NCBI GenBank assembly: GCA_002708905.1
Contig: PAPM01000039.1
Span: 186,001-250,000 of the forward strand
DNA: 64,000 nucleotides
From: Pseudomonadales bacterium
GTDB taxonomy: Bacteria; Pseudomonadota; Gammaproteobacteria; Pseudomonadales; Ketobacteraceae
Reading direction: 5' to 3'
In this document: positions 1 through 9,199 of the stretch, one piece after another
Position numbering within the stretch: the first letter of the stretch is position 1
How the letters are laid out: each line of letters starts with the position of its first letter
Program-made: the position numbers and the translations under genes
The notes under the pieces: generated by a model
The model's database searches: none
Told to the model about the DNA's origin: nothing
The model's input: only the letters and a program-made list of their open reading frames with translations

Positions 1-547
1 CCCACTCTTCTTGTCTGAAGTAATCGCCCTCATATGCCTCCGCTGTACAACGACCTTCCCAGGCAGCAGTTCGCAGAGCAAGGGGGCCTTTACCTTCTAA
101 AATCTGTCCCAAAGGAATCACTTTAGCTACAACCCCCATGCGCAACTTGTTCACAAAAATATTCGGCGGTAGCCTTTGATAGATAAACTCCCAACTGGAG
201 GAAAAGAAAACTACCGGCGTGTAAGGATCACCTGAAAAATTGGCTGCCTCATCCTGACTCAAAATGTTCACACCGGATAAGCCTGCTGCCGACCCAAACT
301 CTCTCATAAGCTGAAGCACCGGCGGTTCCAGATCGAGCCCCTCACTGAGCGCCTGGCCAAAATCCGAAAATCCCAGGCGCTTACCCTCCCACGTCAGCGA
401 TGATGGCCAATAAAACAATCCTTGATTTGGCTGCTGAAGAAAGACAGCCAGAACGTTTGCTCTGGCTCCCTCAGGCAGGGTTGTAGCGCACCCTGCCAAG
501 AAGCAACCCACGAACACTGCCAGCTTGAAGCAACATCGTTTACTCAT
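1..547 (-). CDS. Predicted outer-membrane lipoprotein, cut by the left edge (N-terminal part only)
   Basis: An open frame runs leftward from an ATG at 547 to the window edge without a stop, giving about 182 residues. The N-terminus is a typical lipoprotein signal: two positively charged residues, a hydrophobic stretch, then a lipobox L-A-G-C with the lipidated cysteine at residue 20. The body (I see no repeats or catalytic motif) contains W-, F- and P-rich stretches typical of a globular periplasmic domain. I do not recognise the family. It is transcribed away from the YeeE/YedE pair at 691, with about 140 bases between the divergent starts. The C-terminus lies outside the window, so length and function cannot be judged. 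Confidence 0.75.
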   Translation of the reverse strand, partial: MSKRCCFKLAVFVGCFLAGCATTLPEGARANVLAVFLQQPNQGLFYWPSSLTWEGKRLGFSDFGQALSEGLDLEPPVLQLMREFGSAAGLSGVNILSQDEAANFSGDPYTPVVFFSSSWEFIYQRLPPNIFVNKLRMGVVAKVIPLGQILEGKGPLALRTAAWEGRCTAEAYEGDYFRQEEW

Positions 548-690
548 AATTCTAATTTGTTAAAAGATCGTCCAGGTCGGGACATCATCAGCCAGTTACC
601 TAATAAACACCACTAATCAGTTTAGTTCACCAATACCACGACAAGTGCGATAATCCCGCCCCCAGCCATACGACACAGCAGTATAGATTC

Positions 691-1158
691 GTGATTGAAA
701 CTCTCTTTCCCAATGGGATAGCCCATTACCTGGTCGGCGGCCTGTTCATCGGGCTTGGTGTCGCCGTGCTTTTTGCCTTTACTGGTCGCCAGGGTGGCGC
801 CTCCACCTTTTTCAGCGCCAGCTGGTCATGGTTGATCAATACGCCGTTCTTCCAACAACCCGCATTGCTGAACAGCCGCAATTGGCGTCTTATTTACAGC
901 GCCGGATTTGTATTGGGTGGAGTCATTTACTGCCTGCTGGACCTGCCTCAGGTCGCAAGCCACATGCCCGCCTGGAAACTACTGCTTGGCGGTATCCTCA
1001 TAGGTTACGGCGGTCGACTGGGTGGCGGCTGCACCTCCGGCCATGGCATCTGTGGCATGGCTTCGCTCAACCCTGGCTCTATCAGTGTAGTGGTTACGTT
1101 CATGGCGACGGGATTTGCCACCGCCTGGCTAATGAAACTGCTGGGAATGGTGGTCTGA
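691..1158 (+). CDS. YeeE/YedE-family membrane protein (PmpA-like half)
   Basis: A 155-residue hydrophobic protein with about four membrane segments. It carries the family signature of small residues around a cysteine: G-G-R-L-G-G-G-C-T-S-G-H-G near residues 107-119, like the sulfur-conducting cysteine motifs of TsuA/YeeE proteins. The family moves thiosulfate or other sulfur compounds across the inner membrane. The start is a GTG with a weak ribosome site, chosen because the protein then begins like its relatives. The stop is two bases before the ATG of the next gene, a second half of the same fold. Such pairs (PmpA/PmpB) often sit beside rhodanese or ArsR/BigR genes; none is visible here. 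The sulfur substrate is inferred from the family. Confidence 0.85.
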   Translation: MIETLFPNGIAHYLVGGLFIGLGVAVLFAFTGRQGGASTFFSASWSWLINTPFFQQPALLNSRNWRLIYSAGFVLGGVIYCLLDLPQVASHMPAWKLLLGGILIGYGGRLGGGCTSGHGICGMASLNPGSISVVVTFMATGFATAWLMKLLGMVV

Positions 1159-1160
1159 TC

Positions 1161-1592
1161 ATGAAAGCGTATCTCGGTTTCATTGCCACCCTGGTAGCGG
1201 GTACCCTGTTTGGTTTTGGGCTGTCCTGGTCCACCATGATTCGTCCGGAAGTAGTAATATCCTTCCTAACCTTTGATGACCTTGGGCTGCTGTTTGTTTT
1301 GGGTGCTGCCACCGGCCTCAACTTACTGGTATTTCAGATACTCCCAAGAATACGTAAAGCTTCCTTGTCAGGCAGTCCATTTGAGACAAGGCCTTTCAAG
1401 GCCGATCGCCGCAGTCTTCTCGGCGGTGCACTGTTTGGCATAGGCTGGGGTATTTGCGGTGTTTGCCCGGCGCCGGCACTGGCTGGATTGGGCGCCGGTA
1501 ATTTCGATTTACTGATAGCGGTAGCGGGAATTTTTATTGGTGCATTGCTGCATGGGTTGCAGGAAGGTAAACGTCAGTATGGCGAGCAATAA
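1161..1592 (+). CDS. DUF6691/YeeE-YedE family membrane protein (PmpB-like half)
   Basis: A 143-residue hydrophobic protein with about four membrane segments and a cysteine-containing loop G-I-C-G-V-C-P-A-P near residues 104-112, the second half of the two-gene sulfur transporter-like pair. The open frame continues upstream to 828, but that extension overlaps the preceding gene in another frame and does not look like this family. The ATG at 1161, two bases after the upstream stop, is the natural coupled start. The two proteins probably form one inner-membrane channel. It converges on the CdiI-like gene at 1616. Confidence 0.85.
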   Translation: MKAYLGFIATLVAGTLFGFGLSWSTMIRPEVVISFLTFDDLGLLFVLGAATGLNLLVFQILPRIRKASLSGSPFETRPFKADRRSLLGGALFGIGWGICGVCPAPALAGLGAGNFDLLIAVAGIFIGALLHGLQEGKRQYGEQ

Positions 1593-1615
1593 ACGTGGAA
1601 CTATGTTTGTTCTCA

Positions 1616-2005
1616 CTAGCCTTTGTACTCAAATGTTGACAGCTTAGGCATTATTTCATCTTTAACCGTTTCCAGCATAATCGCCAGTTCATCTTTCACT
1701 TCGACCATCATATTGTTTGAATCCGGATCTTCGTCCCATATATCATCAGGCAAACCCAGAATGGCTGAAAGTAAATCACCGCGATAGTAGTCCGTTTCAA
1801 TCAGGGGATCCATCTGCAACGTTGCTAATGCAATTGGGAGAATATGAGCCAAACCTATCTTCTGACTAATTAACAACCTTAGATCACTTGGTGTCAGTTC
1901 AGACAATGGAATTTTACGCAGTTGCAAACAACGGGTCATTAGCGAGGTCGAACCTGCCTGCTCAGGCCATATGCTATTCTCAATTTGCTCCAGAGACTTA
2001 TCCAT
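1616..2005 (-). CDS. CdiI-type immunity protein family (orphan)
   Basis: A 129-residue acidic, soluble protein beginning MDKSLEQIEN. The pattern 'slEqIEn..Wpep..s..l...c..lRk.pL.e.t..DLR.lI.Q.IGL..LiPlAl..L..dpL.e.dyY.GDLL' matches the contact-dependent growth inhibition immunity family known as CdiI_2. The start is the ATG at 2005, which shares one base with the upstream GST stop (TAATG), so translation is coupled; an ATG 33 bases further upstream lies inside the GST gene and is less likely. No CdiA/Rhs toxin or secretion gene is in the window, so it is an orphan. Family assignment is from memory of the motif pattern; function is inference. Confidence 0.65.
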   Translation of the reverse strand: MDKSLEQIENSIWPEQAGSTSLMTRCLQLRKIPLSELTPSDLRLLISQKIGLAHILPIALATLQMDPLIETDYYRGDLLSAILGLPDDIWDEDPDSNNMMVEVKDELAIMLETVKDEIMPKLSTFEYKG

Positions 2006-2736
2006 TATCGATGCTTCTGATAAATCTCTTTTGCCCAAACCAGATACGGCTCCATCGCTTTAATTTCTGATTGCAACGGTTCCGGCAGTGTTTGCGGCCA
2101 ATCGAGGCCATACTGGGGCGGCATAAACAGGGGTGCCAACAAGGCTGCCGCGGTTAAATCCGCCCGGCTGAAACGATTACCCACCAGATACTTATTTTCA
2201 TCCAGCGCATCATTCAGTCGTTCCAGCGCCATTAAAACGGTCTGCCGCGATTTGGCTGCAGTGGCCTCATTGATGTTCATCAGTTTGCGCATGGTGCGGG
2301 ATAGTTTTGGATACATGAGCTTCAAAAAAGGTTTGGCCCAAAAGGGGCCATCTTTGGCAAAAAGCCCGATCACCAGGTTGGGATGATTGAGCAAGGTGTG
2401 GTACAGGTAGCATCGCAATGGTACACCGATTTCTTTATCCAGATAGCGCTCCCATTCCAGGGCGGCCTGTGCTTCCTGCGAATTCACGGGCGTGAGTTTC
2501 TTATCGGGAAAGTGTTCGTCCAGATAGGTAATAATCTGCCCTGAGCCTTGAATGGAACGCCCGTCGTGAATCAACACTGGCACCGATGATTTTGCTGCCA
2601 GCTTTTTGGTTGTCTTTACATGCAATCCGGGTAACAGACTTTTGGTGGAGTAATCCAGTCCTTTGTAATCAAGGGCCCAACGGGCCTTTTCGCAAAAATG
2701 TGAAATCGGAAATTGATATAGTACCAGCGTCGACAT
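2005..2736 (-). CDS. Glutathione S-transferase family protein
   Basis: A 243-residue two-domain GST. The N-terminal thioredoxin-like domain begins with beta-strand L-V-L-Y-Q-F and the P-I-S-H-F-C-E-K-A-R-W loop holding the likely catalytic Ser or Cys, followed by the cis-proline segment S-S-V-P-V-L and the G-S-G-Q-I-I glutathione-binding turn. The C-terminal helical domain contains the N-capping box region 'sRADLTAAAL'. It probably conjugates or reduces small electrophiles in the cytoplasm; the substrate cannot be told. Downstream and translationally coupled is the CdiI-like gene. Confidence 0.85.
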   Translation of the reverse strand: MSTLVLYQFPISHFCEKARWALDYKGLDYSTKSLLPGLHVKTTKKLAAKSSVPVLIHDGRSIQGSGQIITYLDEHFPDKKLTPVNSQEAQAALEWERYLDKEIGVPLRCYLYHTLLNHPNLVIGLFAKDGPFWAKPFLKLMYPKLSRTMRKLMNINEATAAKSRQTVLMALERLNDALDENKYLVGNRFSRADLTAAALLAPLFMPPQYGLDWPQTLPEPLQSEIKAMEPYLVWAKEIYQKHR

Positions 2737-2915
2737 AGGAATCTCTTATTATTGTTCAGTCTACGTACATTATAGATTCTGTTTTACCATAGTCGCCAAA
2801 GAAAAGCCTACTGAGTTTGGGAAAATTGGACTACTTCCGCCAGTTTAGAGGCAGTGTTCAAATCCAGTCTCATGACACGTATTCTATAGAAGTCTAATCG
2901 CTTAAGGATTTCACC

Positions 2916-3176
2916 ATGAAGAAGCTACTGATCGTCACTCACGCCCCCTCTGACAACACCCTGAAATTACGCGAAGCCGTCATCGAAGGGGCGCAACATC
3001 CAGACATCAGCGAAGTGGAGATTTCTGCGATTGCGCCGTTGGACGCCACCGCCGAGGACGTGCTGGCCTGCGACGCCATCATTCTGGGTACCACCGAGAA
3101 CCTGGGCTACATGAGCGGGGCACTAAAAGATTTTATTTCCTTATATACATTTAATATTAATAATTTGTTGTTTTGA
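2916..3176 (+). pseudogene. 5' fragment of a host flavodoxin-family gene, interrupted by an integrated island
   Basis: The first 72-73 codons (2916 to about 3134) encode the start of a small flavodoxin/NAD(P)H-oxidoreductase-like protein: M-K-K-L-L-I-V-T-H-A-P-S-D-N-T phosphate-binding loop, then I-I-L-G-T-T-E-N-L-G-Y-M-S-G-A-L-K-D-F. After codon 73 the sequence switches abruptly to AT-rich DNA and reads 13 unrelated residues before a stop at 3176. The missing C-terminal half continues in the same sense at 22059, about 18.9 kb away. A ribosome site (AAGGA) precedes the ATG. A complete homologue lies at 21417. The truncated product would lack half of the FMN fold and is almost certainly inactive. 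Confidence 0.9.
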
Positions 3177-3192
3177 ATCTAGGATAGGGCAC

Positions 3193-3214
3193 TATACGGA
3201 TATACATATTCACA
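3193..3214. other. Candidate recombinase-site motifs at the left island end
   Basis: Between the left junction and ginA lie TATACGGATAT (3193-3203) and, adjoining it, ACATATTCACA (3204-3214). Both have partners at the right end: ATATTCGTATA at 22041-22051 is the inverted form of the first (10 of 11 bases) and ACATATTC at 22032-22039 is a direct copy of part of the second. Shared motifs at the two ends of a site-specific island are candidates for recombinase binding arms. Low-complexity AT-rich sequence makes chance matches possible. Confidence 0.35.
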
Positions 3215-3226
3215 AGGAAAAACGGT

Positions 3227-4426
3227 ATGTCTGCCCGCGTAGTGAAACTGACTGGATTAAAGTACCGGGACACCTATTTTGATACGCTTTGGGTGATACT
3301 TGACCAGCATTCCTCCCCTCCAATCCTGCCACTTATGTATACCACCCAGTTATCACGTTTCGGGGTGGTGTATGACGCCAAAGAGTTATCCGTAGAAACA
3401 GCCCGTAAGCGAATCAAATCGCTCGAGCCGAGAGAAGTCTCCGACTCAACAATCCGTGCTTACGTATACTGCTTAGCTAAATTCTTCACCTATTTGGAGC
3501 ATTGCAAGGAGACACACCAAACACCAGGCATGCATGCCTCGTCCTCTTGTAGTGAGAAATTTGTCAATCACTATCTCAACCATGTTCTTGCCCAAAATCT
3601 TAATTCTTCCCTATCACTTAACACGCATCGTTCGGCGCTGATGTCATATTTCACCTGGTTAGCCTTTATGGAAATTAGGCCGAGTTTAAACTTGCGCATC
3701 TATCGCAAAACTCGCCAGGCTATGGCGGAAAAAAGCATCAAACAGAATTACATTCAATATGTTTCTAAATTCTGGCGATTCGCTTTATTGAACGCCTGTG
3801 AAACTCTTGCAGAAAAATTAATGATGAGGATGGGGTATGAAGTTGGACTCAGAACGTCCGAACTCAGAGGCTTGCGTGTTTCAGGGAAAAACAATCTAAA
3901 TAAGTTATTCACGCGGCTAAGTGATAGAGACTGCGATCACATTAATTGCTTTCGATATTGGCTTGAAGGGCGATATACCAAAGGCTCAAAGTCCCGCTGG
4001 GTTTATTTCGACCGAAACTTGTTAATCGACATGAAGCGTTATTTTGATACTGAGAGGCAATGGCTTATTGACGAAACAGGCAGGGACGATAACAGTTTTT
4101 TCCTTAGGACAGATCAACGTTTCAAAGGAACCGCAATTGGTGAAGAGCAAGCCAGTAGAGTTTTTCGCAAAAGAGCGGAACAAGCCGGATTAAACCCAGA
4201 GCTAAGCTTCCATGATTTGCGCCACACTTTTGCTACGGAGCTTTTTCAAGCAGAAATTGAAGGATCTGAGGGTAGGGAAACTCGTTCCGAATCTGCTGCG
4301 CTCATCGCAGTCTCACAGCGACTTGGACATAAAATAGGAAAGGATGGAAACGCTCCACCGGTCACAACCCGCTATATCCGCATGCGCCTGCAAATGATGG
4401 AATTGGAAGAGGTAACCAATGAATAG
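3227..4426 (+). CDS. ginA: Tyrosine recombinase GinA-like
   Basis: A 399-residue phage-integrase-fold protein. The catalytic set is visible: Arg209 in G-L-R-T-S-E-L, His329-x-x-Arg332-His333 in H-D-L-R-H-T-F-A-T, His368 in L-G-H-K, and Tyr383 in T-T-R-Y-I-R as the likely nucleophile. The N-terminal 160 residues form the expected DNA-binding SAM-like arm domain. The ATG at 3227 follows an AAGGA ribosome site. The gene overlaps ginB by eight bases. It is the first of the trio and the one with the most canonical active site, so I infer that it carries out strand exchange with GinC. The symbol follows the GInt operon convention and is given by position and architecture. Confidence 0.85.
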   Translation: MSARVVKLTGLKYRDTYFDTLWVILDQHSSPPILPLMYTTQLSRFGVVYDAKELSVETARKRIKSLEPREVSDSTIRAYVYCLAKFFTYLEHCKETHQTPGMHASSSCSEKFVNHYLNHVLAQNLNSSLSLNTHRSALMSYFTWLAFMEIRPSLNLRIYRKTRQAMAEKSIKQNYIQYVSKFWRFALLNACETLAEKLMMRMGYEVGLRTSELRGLRVSGKNNLNKLFTRLSDRDCDHINCFRYWLEGRYTKGSKSRWVYFDRNLLIDMKRYFDTERQWLIDETGRDDNSFFLRTDQRFKGTAIGEEQASRVFRKRAEQAGLNPELSFHDLRHTFATELFQAEIEGSEGRETRSESAALIAVSQRLGHKIGKDGNAPPVTTRYIRMRLQMMELEEVTNE

Positions 4427-6506
4427 AGACCTCGATTCTTTCATTGAAAAAGAGAGCGACTTTGCTTCAGAAGGTCTAGCCTCCCCGTTTGACACAATTA
4501 TCGCTACTCAATCTCATGATGCAATAATTAAAGCCAACAGAATCATCTACAAAACTAACTCTGGCACAAATTACGCCATTCACATCACATCAAGGACAAT
4601 CTATCACCAAGCAATATATTTTGCATTGGCGTCAGGCTTTCAGAGCGAGTGGTTTTATAGCTTAAGCAATATTTCTAAACCTATCTATTATCATGAGGCA
4701 AGAAAGTTCACCGAATGGCTCAACAGCAACACTTCGTCCGACAATAAATATCAGTGGTTAAAAGAATACGAATGTTTCGTACTAAACGAGCTTGGCAATA
4801 AAACAAGCCGTTTAGGCTACATCAATCAAATTCTCCGGGAGGGTTTAGGAAGCCCACAACTTTCACAATCTGATTTCAATTATTTGAATAGACTCCTTCG
4901 GCATTCCAAGCCAGTAAAGACGGTGGAACCTCAACCCGTAACACTATCCGAATGGTTCTCATTACCTTGGCTACGATCAATAATAGGGGAAAACACATAT
5001 CTTCAACTCGAAAGCCCTAGCAGACTATTTTTGAGCTTCCGAACAACAATTGCAGTCACACTGCAACATTTATTGAATATACGAAGAGATTGGCAGGCCT
5101 TCTCAGCACAGACCTTTGATACGGGTTATAAAGATTGGCAATACGACTGGAACCGAAAACTTATAGAGCGTACCGGCAATTTCGATTCATCGGGAAAACC
5201 TTCAGATGAACTAACTCATTTATTGTGCCTCGATCTCATTAAACCGTCCCAACAAAGCGTGTTACAAGAAATAATATCCAAATCAAAACTGAAGGAAGCG
5301 CCACTACAAAGAAGGTATGTGCGAAAGGGTAGGTCTATTTGCCCATGGCAGAAACCACTTTTCTTCCATCCTGACTACCAAACCGGTTATTCGCCCCTGG
5401 AAGAACAACTTCTAGCTTGGTTGGCAGCCTGTGAAGCTATTCAGCCTTCAGATATTCCGAAGCTTCGATCTACTGATTATGCCTTGGAATTTAACAGTTC
5501 AGGTCGCCTAATTGCTATTGAATGTAGCTACTATAAAGGACGGTCAGGTACAAATAAGAATCCACGGATATTGATAGCAAGCGATCCTTGGACAAAAGCG
5601 TTACATGATTATTTACAAGGTCTGCCGCATTCAGTTCACATATTTAAAACACCGGTAGAACAGACCGTTAAGATGCCGGGCTTGGGAAAGAATTCGAATA
5701 GACACAACTCGCTTGGTTTTTTACTACGGATATGGAAACAACCCCATATTCAGCAAAAAATTAATATGGAATTAACACGTGTCAATGCTCCCCCTCTATT
5801 TCTAACTGCGATAATGGCGCTAGAAAATGGGGACGAGTCACTCCAGCAATTTAAAAAACGGACGGGGAATGGTGCAGAAAACTACAAAAGCCTAGTTGCC
5901 AAACGCCTACCTACACACGTTTTCTCGCTCAGTCACTTGAAGAATACTGCAGTCCACGCTGGTTCCGACGCATACCGCGACTCAGACCTTATCAACCATC
6001 ACTCACACACATCGACAACTGAAAAGAATTCGTACCTGACAGACGCAAACAAAGACTTTGTGAATCGCGCAGGTCGTGTTACACGGTTAGTTTTACATGA
6101 TCTACAAAACACCGTATACCAGCCATCCGTTTTGGCAATTCAACAGGCAGTTTATGATCGAGATTTACGTACTCGCATAGTCGAAACGACCGGGACAACA
6201 GATATAGAAATCCACGCACTTGATCAACCGATTGACAACACCCCTCTTACCGATGAAATTTTGGTTCCAGACAATACTGATAATGCCCTTGTCTTTATTC
6301 ACTACATCAGAGAATCCGAACGGATGCTATCTAAACTTTTATCAGTGCGACCAGACTGGGTTGAGAGAACCTTAATCGTACAAGTAGAGTGGATGTCCCG
6401 CACATTGTCGCGTATGCGCTTTGCAAAAGCCGCTGAAGATCTCTATAAAAAACTCCAGCCCTACTTACCTCCCGTATTCGACCATTTCCTGGAGACCGTT
6501 GAATGA
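4419..6506 (+). CDS. ginB: GinB-like large recombinase-family protein, degenerate active site
   Basis: A 695-residue protein, second of the overlapping trio. The C-terminal third has the layout of a tyrosine recombinase, but the conserved positions are altered: the box-I Arg is replaced by Gln342 (A-I-Q-P-S-D-I-P-K-L-R), and the box-II region reads S-L-S-H-L-K-N-T-A-V-H instead of HxLRH. A following H-H-S-H-T-S-T-T-E-K-N-S-Y-L segment resembles the His/Tyr end of the fold. It may be a structural or regulatory partner rather than a catalyst; this is inference from the motifs. It overlaps ginC by the four bases ATGA. All four gin proteins are reported as essential for movement in studied GInts. 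Confidence 0.75.
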   Translation: MNRDLDSFIEKESDFASEGLASPFDTIIATQSHDAIIKANRIIYKTNSGTNYAIHITSRTIYHQAIYFALASGFQSEWFYSLSNISKPIYYHEARKFTEWLNSNTSSDNKYQWLKEYECFVLNELGNKTSRLGYINQILREGLGSPQLSQSDFNYLNRLLRHSKPVKTVEPQPVTLSEWFSLPWLRSIIGENTYLQLESPSRLFLSFRTTIAVTLQHLLNIRRDWQAFSAQTFDTGYKDWQYDWNRKLIERTGNFDSSGKPSDELTHLLCLDLIKPSQQSVLQEIISKSKLKEAPLQRRYVRKGRSICPWQKPLFFHPDYQTGYSPLEEQLLAWLAACEAIQPSDIPKLRSTDYALEFNSSGRLIAIECSYYKGRSGTNKNPRILIASDPWTKALHDYLQGLPHSVHIFKTPVEQTVKMPGLGKNSNRHNSLGFLLRIWKQPHIQQKINMELTRVNAPPLFLTAIMALENGDESLQQFKKRTGNGAENYKSLVAKRLPTHVFSLSHLKNTAVHAGSDAYRDSDLINHHSHTSTTEKNSYLTDANKDFVNRAGRVTRLVLHDLQNTVYQPSVLAIQQAVYDRDLRTRIVETTGTTDIEIHALDQPIDNTPLTDEILVPDNTDNALVFIHYIRESERMLSKLLSVRPDWVERTLIVQVEWMSRTLSRMRFAKAAEDLYKKLQPYLPPVFDHFLETVE

Positions 6507-9199
6507 GCACATTCAGCTCAACCATTGATGTGGTACAGGATGATCTCGCCGATCTTCAAGCCCTCCTAGATGCATTACCTGGTTCCAATGACAATACCTT
6601 TTCAGATAATTCATGGAGATTCAAAACCTCTAAGGGTTATGAAACCATTATCGACTTCGAGAGCTTTTCCACTTTATCCAATGACTATCCTGAATGGTCT
6701 CAAAGTCGTGGTGTCGATTTGATATTTGTCACCAAAAGGGTTTGGCTCTCGCTGATAGAATCCGCTACCGAGAACTTATACGCAACCAGGTTATCTGGGT
6801 TGGGGCGATTATGGACTGCTTTCGCTCGGAATGGCATAGATAAACTCACAAGGGATAACATTACAGAAGTAATTGTTTTCATTCTCACCCATCAGTGGCA
6901 CCAAGGTCGCGCTATAAAAAGCAACACAGTAAAAACATATGTTCATTTTTATCAAACGTTACCGCTTCAGCAGCTAAAGTGGGCTCTGGAAGAGATAGGT
7001 ATTGCGTGGATTAGTAGAGATATTACAGAGGCCGTCGTCAAGAAGTATTTGAAACAGATCATTCCTGAGTTAACTGATGAAGCACTAACCTACCGAGATT
7101 GGTTTGAAGGCGGCAGTTTTAACCTACTCACATTAGATTATGGGCGATTTTACGTAGAGCACTGCCTCAACTTCTTTAACAAACATGTCCTAATCGCTAC
7201 AGCCCTGGCAAGGACGTATCGAGCAATACCTGAGATTGCAGCCAGACTAAACTACGACCACAAGACAGTAAGTTATTTGGCTCCTCGAATACTTCAAGAC
7301 TATTCGCTGGAGGAGCTACAAAGCCAACTCAATAATTGGTCAAAAAACACAATACAAAGAGTCCATGAACATGTCCGTAGCCACTATACAAATGCTTATC
7401 GCGAAGCGCTATTCGCGGAACTTCTAATCAGCGACTCAGGAATAAACTGCTTGTTAACCACATGCGGTATAAAAAACTCGCACGAAAATATAGATCGCAT
7501 GCGGGTTATTATATGGGATTATCTACAACACAATAACAAACAGGAAACCAAACAGCTTTTGGAACAATGCGACACTCCGGTATCGTGGAAACTTTTTTCC
7601 CGACACATCAATGATACTTATCAACATTGCTGCCTAGAGGCTTGTAATCCACCTGATCGAACCGACTACGAGAATATAGGCTTATTCGAGCCAAACTCTA
7701 TAAAAGATGCAGCAAGAAGCTATCCGCGGCAACTTATTAAACTCGTAGAGGCGGCTGGTCTAACCAGTTTTGTCGCATTAACAGGGTGGCGCAAAAGTGA
7801 ATTCGGATTTCCTTTTTCAGCAATTAAGCAATCAGTCAACATCGATAAACTTGACGAGTATGCTTTTCCGTTCCGATTCGAAGTGGATTGGCATATCTAT
7901 AAAACCCACGGCAAAATTCGACAGCTTCGAGAAATCACTTTCAGCACCGCTGTTATAGCAAAACAGTTGCAAACATTAATCGGAGTCGATAATGATCGTC
8001 CTTGCTTATACGACACCACGCCAAGCAAACGTAATCTCCACGAATCTGGCTATAAGGTGAGCTATGCGGTTATCGGACTGTGGGAACATTATGTGCAACA
8101 TTACCCAGGCTTCAAAATGATTGACGACTATCAATGCTGGCAAAAGATAGTTGAATATGAAGCCGAAGGTCATCCGCTGACAATTAATCAGCAATGTCAG
8201 AAAGCACGTCTTCTCAGTTTACGCTCAGAAGATGAGTGGAACGATATTAAGATCGACGGCAATCTCAAAGAAGCATGGTTAAAATGCCGAGAGGAATGGC
8301 CTCGGTTGGAGTTTTCTTCATACGGAAGACACCTGCGAGCAAAAAAAGACTGGTTAGCCAGATATCGCAACAATAGTTTGCGATCAGATTGGTCTGAGTT
8401 GCTAGACAAACACCTATCACAGGAGACAAAGGATTGGATCACCTCACTAACCGATGATGAATGCCGTTCCCCAGTGGTCGCAAAGACAGTATTGAATGAA
8501 TTGCTAACAGATACGCTGTATCCGAGCCCTCACGCCTTTCGGCATATGTGGGCGGAAGCGATATACAGACGATTTGATGGTGACGCAGGCTGGATGATTA
8601 GAAGCCAGTTTAAGCACATTAGCCGCACCATGTGGTTGGCTTATATTAGAGACAAAAGCAATCGCCGAGGCCATCAGCGAGCTAAAACTCAAGTCATTAG
8701 CTCCTTGGTACAGAATTATTTAAACAACAAAACAGAGGGTTACGCAGGCCAGCTACACGTTTGGTTACGTCGGCTTTTCAAAAAAACATCCGTAATGACA
8801 GCGCAAGAACAATTGCAATTCGCTAATCGGATAGCTACCAAAGAGATCGAAGATATAAAAGCCAACCCCTGGGGCTACTGCCTACTGAAGCGTCGTACCC
8901 GACAGAAGGCAAAGTGCGCTGAGATGGGTGAGCCAATGAGACACAATGCATCCCCTGAACTGTGCCTGGGATGCATTCACAATCTGATGCAGACCGACAA
9001 TGTAGAGTGGTCCATACTGCACATTCACACACATGTAGAAGCATTAAAGAACCCTGTCGTTCCAGACGTTTTTAAAGCCTCTTCTTACGAATTGGTTAAA
9101 AACGTTACACGTCATGTCCGAACATTGAACTCCAACCATGAAGCGCTGCCAGAACTAGATACAGTGTTGAATAACTATAAGCTACAGAGGGCGAAATAA
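6503..9199 (+). CDS. ginC: GinC-like very large tyrosine recombinase
   Basis: An 898-residue protein with a recombinase catalytic domain embedded in its second half: Arg430 in T-G-W-R-K-S-E-F, His677-x-x-Arg680-His681 in H-A-F-R-H-M-W-A, and Tyr714 in M-W-L-A-Y-I-R. A long insertion of about 240 residues separates box I from box II, and an extra C-terminal region contains cysteines (S-P-E-L-C-L-G-C-I-H, and further upstream K-C-A-E-M) that could bind metal. The stop overlaps the ginD start by one base (TAATG), so the four genes form a tightly coupled operon. Confidence 0.8.
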   Translation: MSTFSSTIDVVQDDLADLQALLDALPGSNDNTFSDNSWRFKTSKGYETIIDFESFSTLSNDYPEWSQSRGVDLIFVTKRVWLSLIESATENLYATRLSGLGRLWTAFARNGIDKLTRDNITEVIVFILTHQWHQGRAIKSNTVKTYVHFYQTLPLQQLKWALEEIGIAWISRDITEAVVKKYLKQIIPELTDEALTYRDWFEGGSFNLLTLDYGRFYVEHCLNFFNKHVLIATALARTYRAIPEIAARLNYDHKTVSYLAPRILQDYSLEELQSQLNNWSKNTIQRVHEHVRSHYTNAYREALFAELLISDSGINCLLTTCGIKNSHENIDRMRVIIWDYLQHNNKQETKQLLEQCDTPVSWKLFSRHINDTYQHCCLEACNPPDRTDYENIGLFEPNSIKDAARSYPRQLIKLVEAAGLTSFVALTGWRKSEFGFPFSAIKQSVNIDKLDEYAFPFRFEVDWHIYKTHGKIRQLREITFSTAVIAKQLQTLIGVDNDRPCLYDTTPSKRNLHESGYKVSYAVIGLWEHYVQHYPGFKMIDDYQCWQKIVEYEAEGHPLTINQQCQKARLLSLRSEDEWNDIKIDGNLKEAWLKCREEWPRLEFSSYGRHLRAKKDWLARYRNNSLRSDWSELLDKHLSQETKDWITSLTDDECRSPVVAKTVLNELLTDTLYPSPHAFRHMWAEAIYRRFDGDAGWMIRSQFKHISRTMWLAYIRDKSNRRGHQRAKTQVISSLVQNYLNNKTEGYAGQLHVWLRRLFKKTSVMTAQEQLQFANRIATKEIEDIKANPWGYCLLKRRTRQKAKCAEMGEPMRHNASPELCLGCIHNLMQTDNVEWSILHIHTHVEALKNPVVPDVFKASSYELVKNVTRHVRTLNSNHEALPELDTVLNNYKLQRAK

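Noticed and set aside
828-1592. Longer version of the second YeeE/YedE gene starting at 828
   Set aside because: The extra N-terminus overlaps the first gene in another frame and looks non-biological; ATG at 1161 right after the upstream stop is the natural start.
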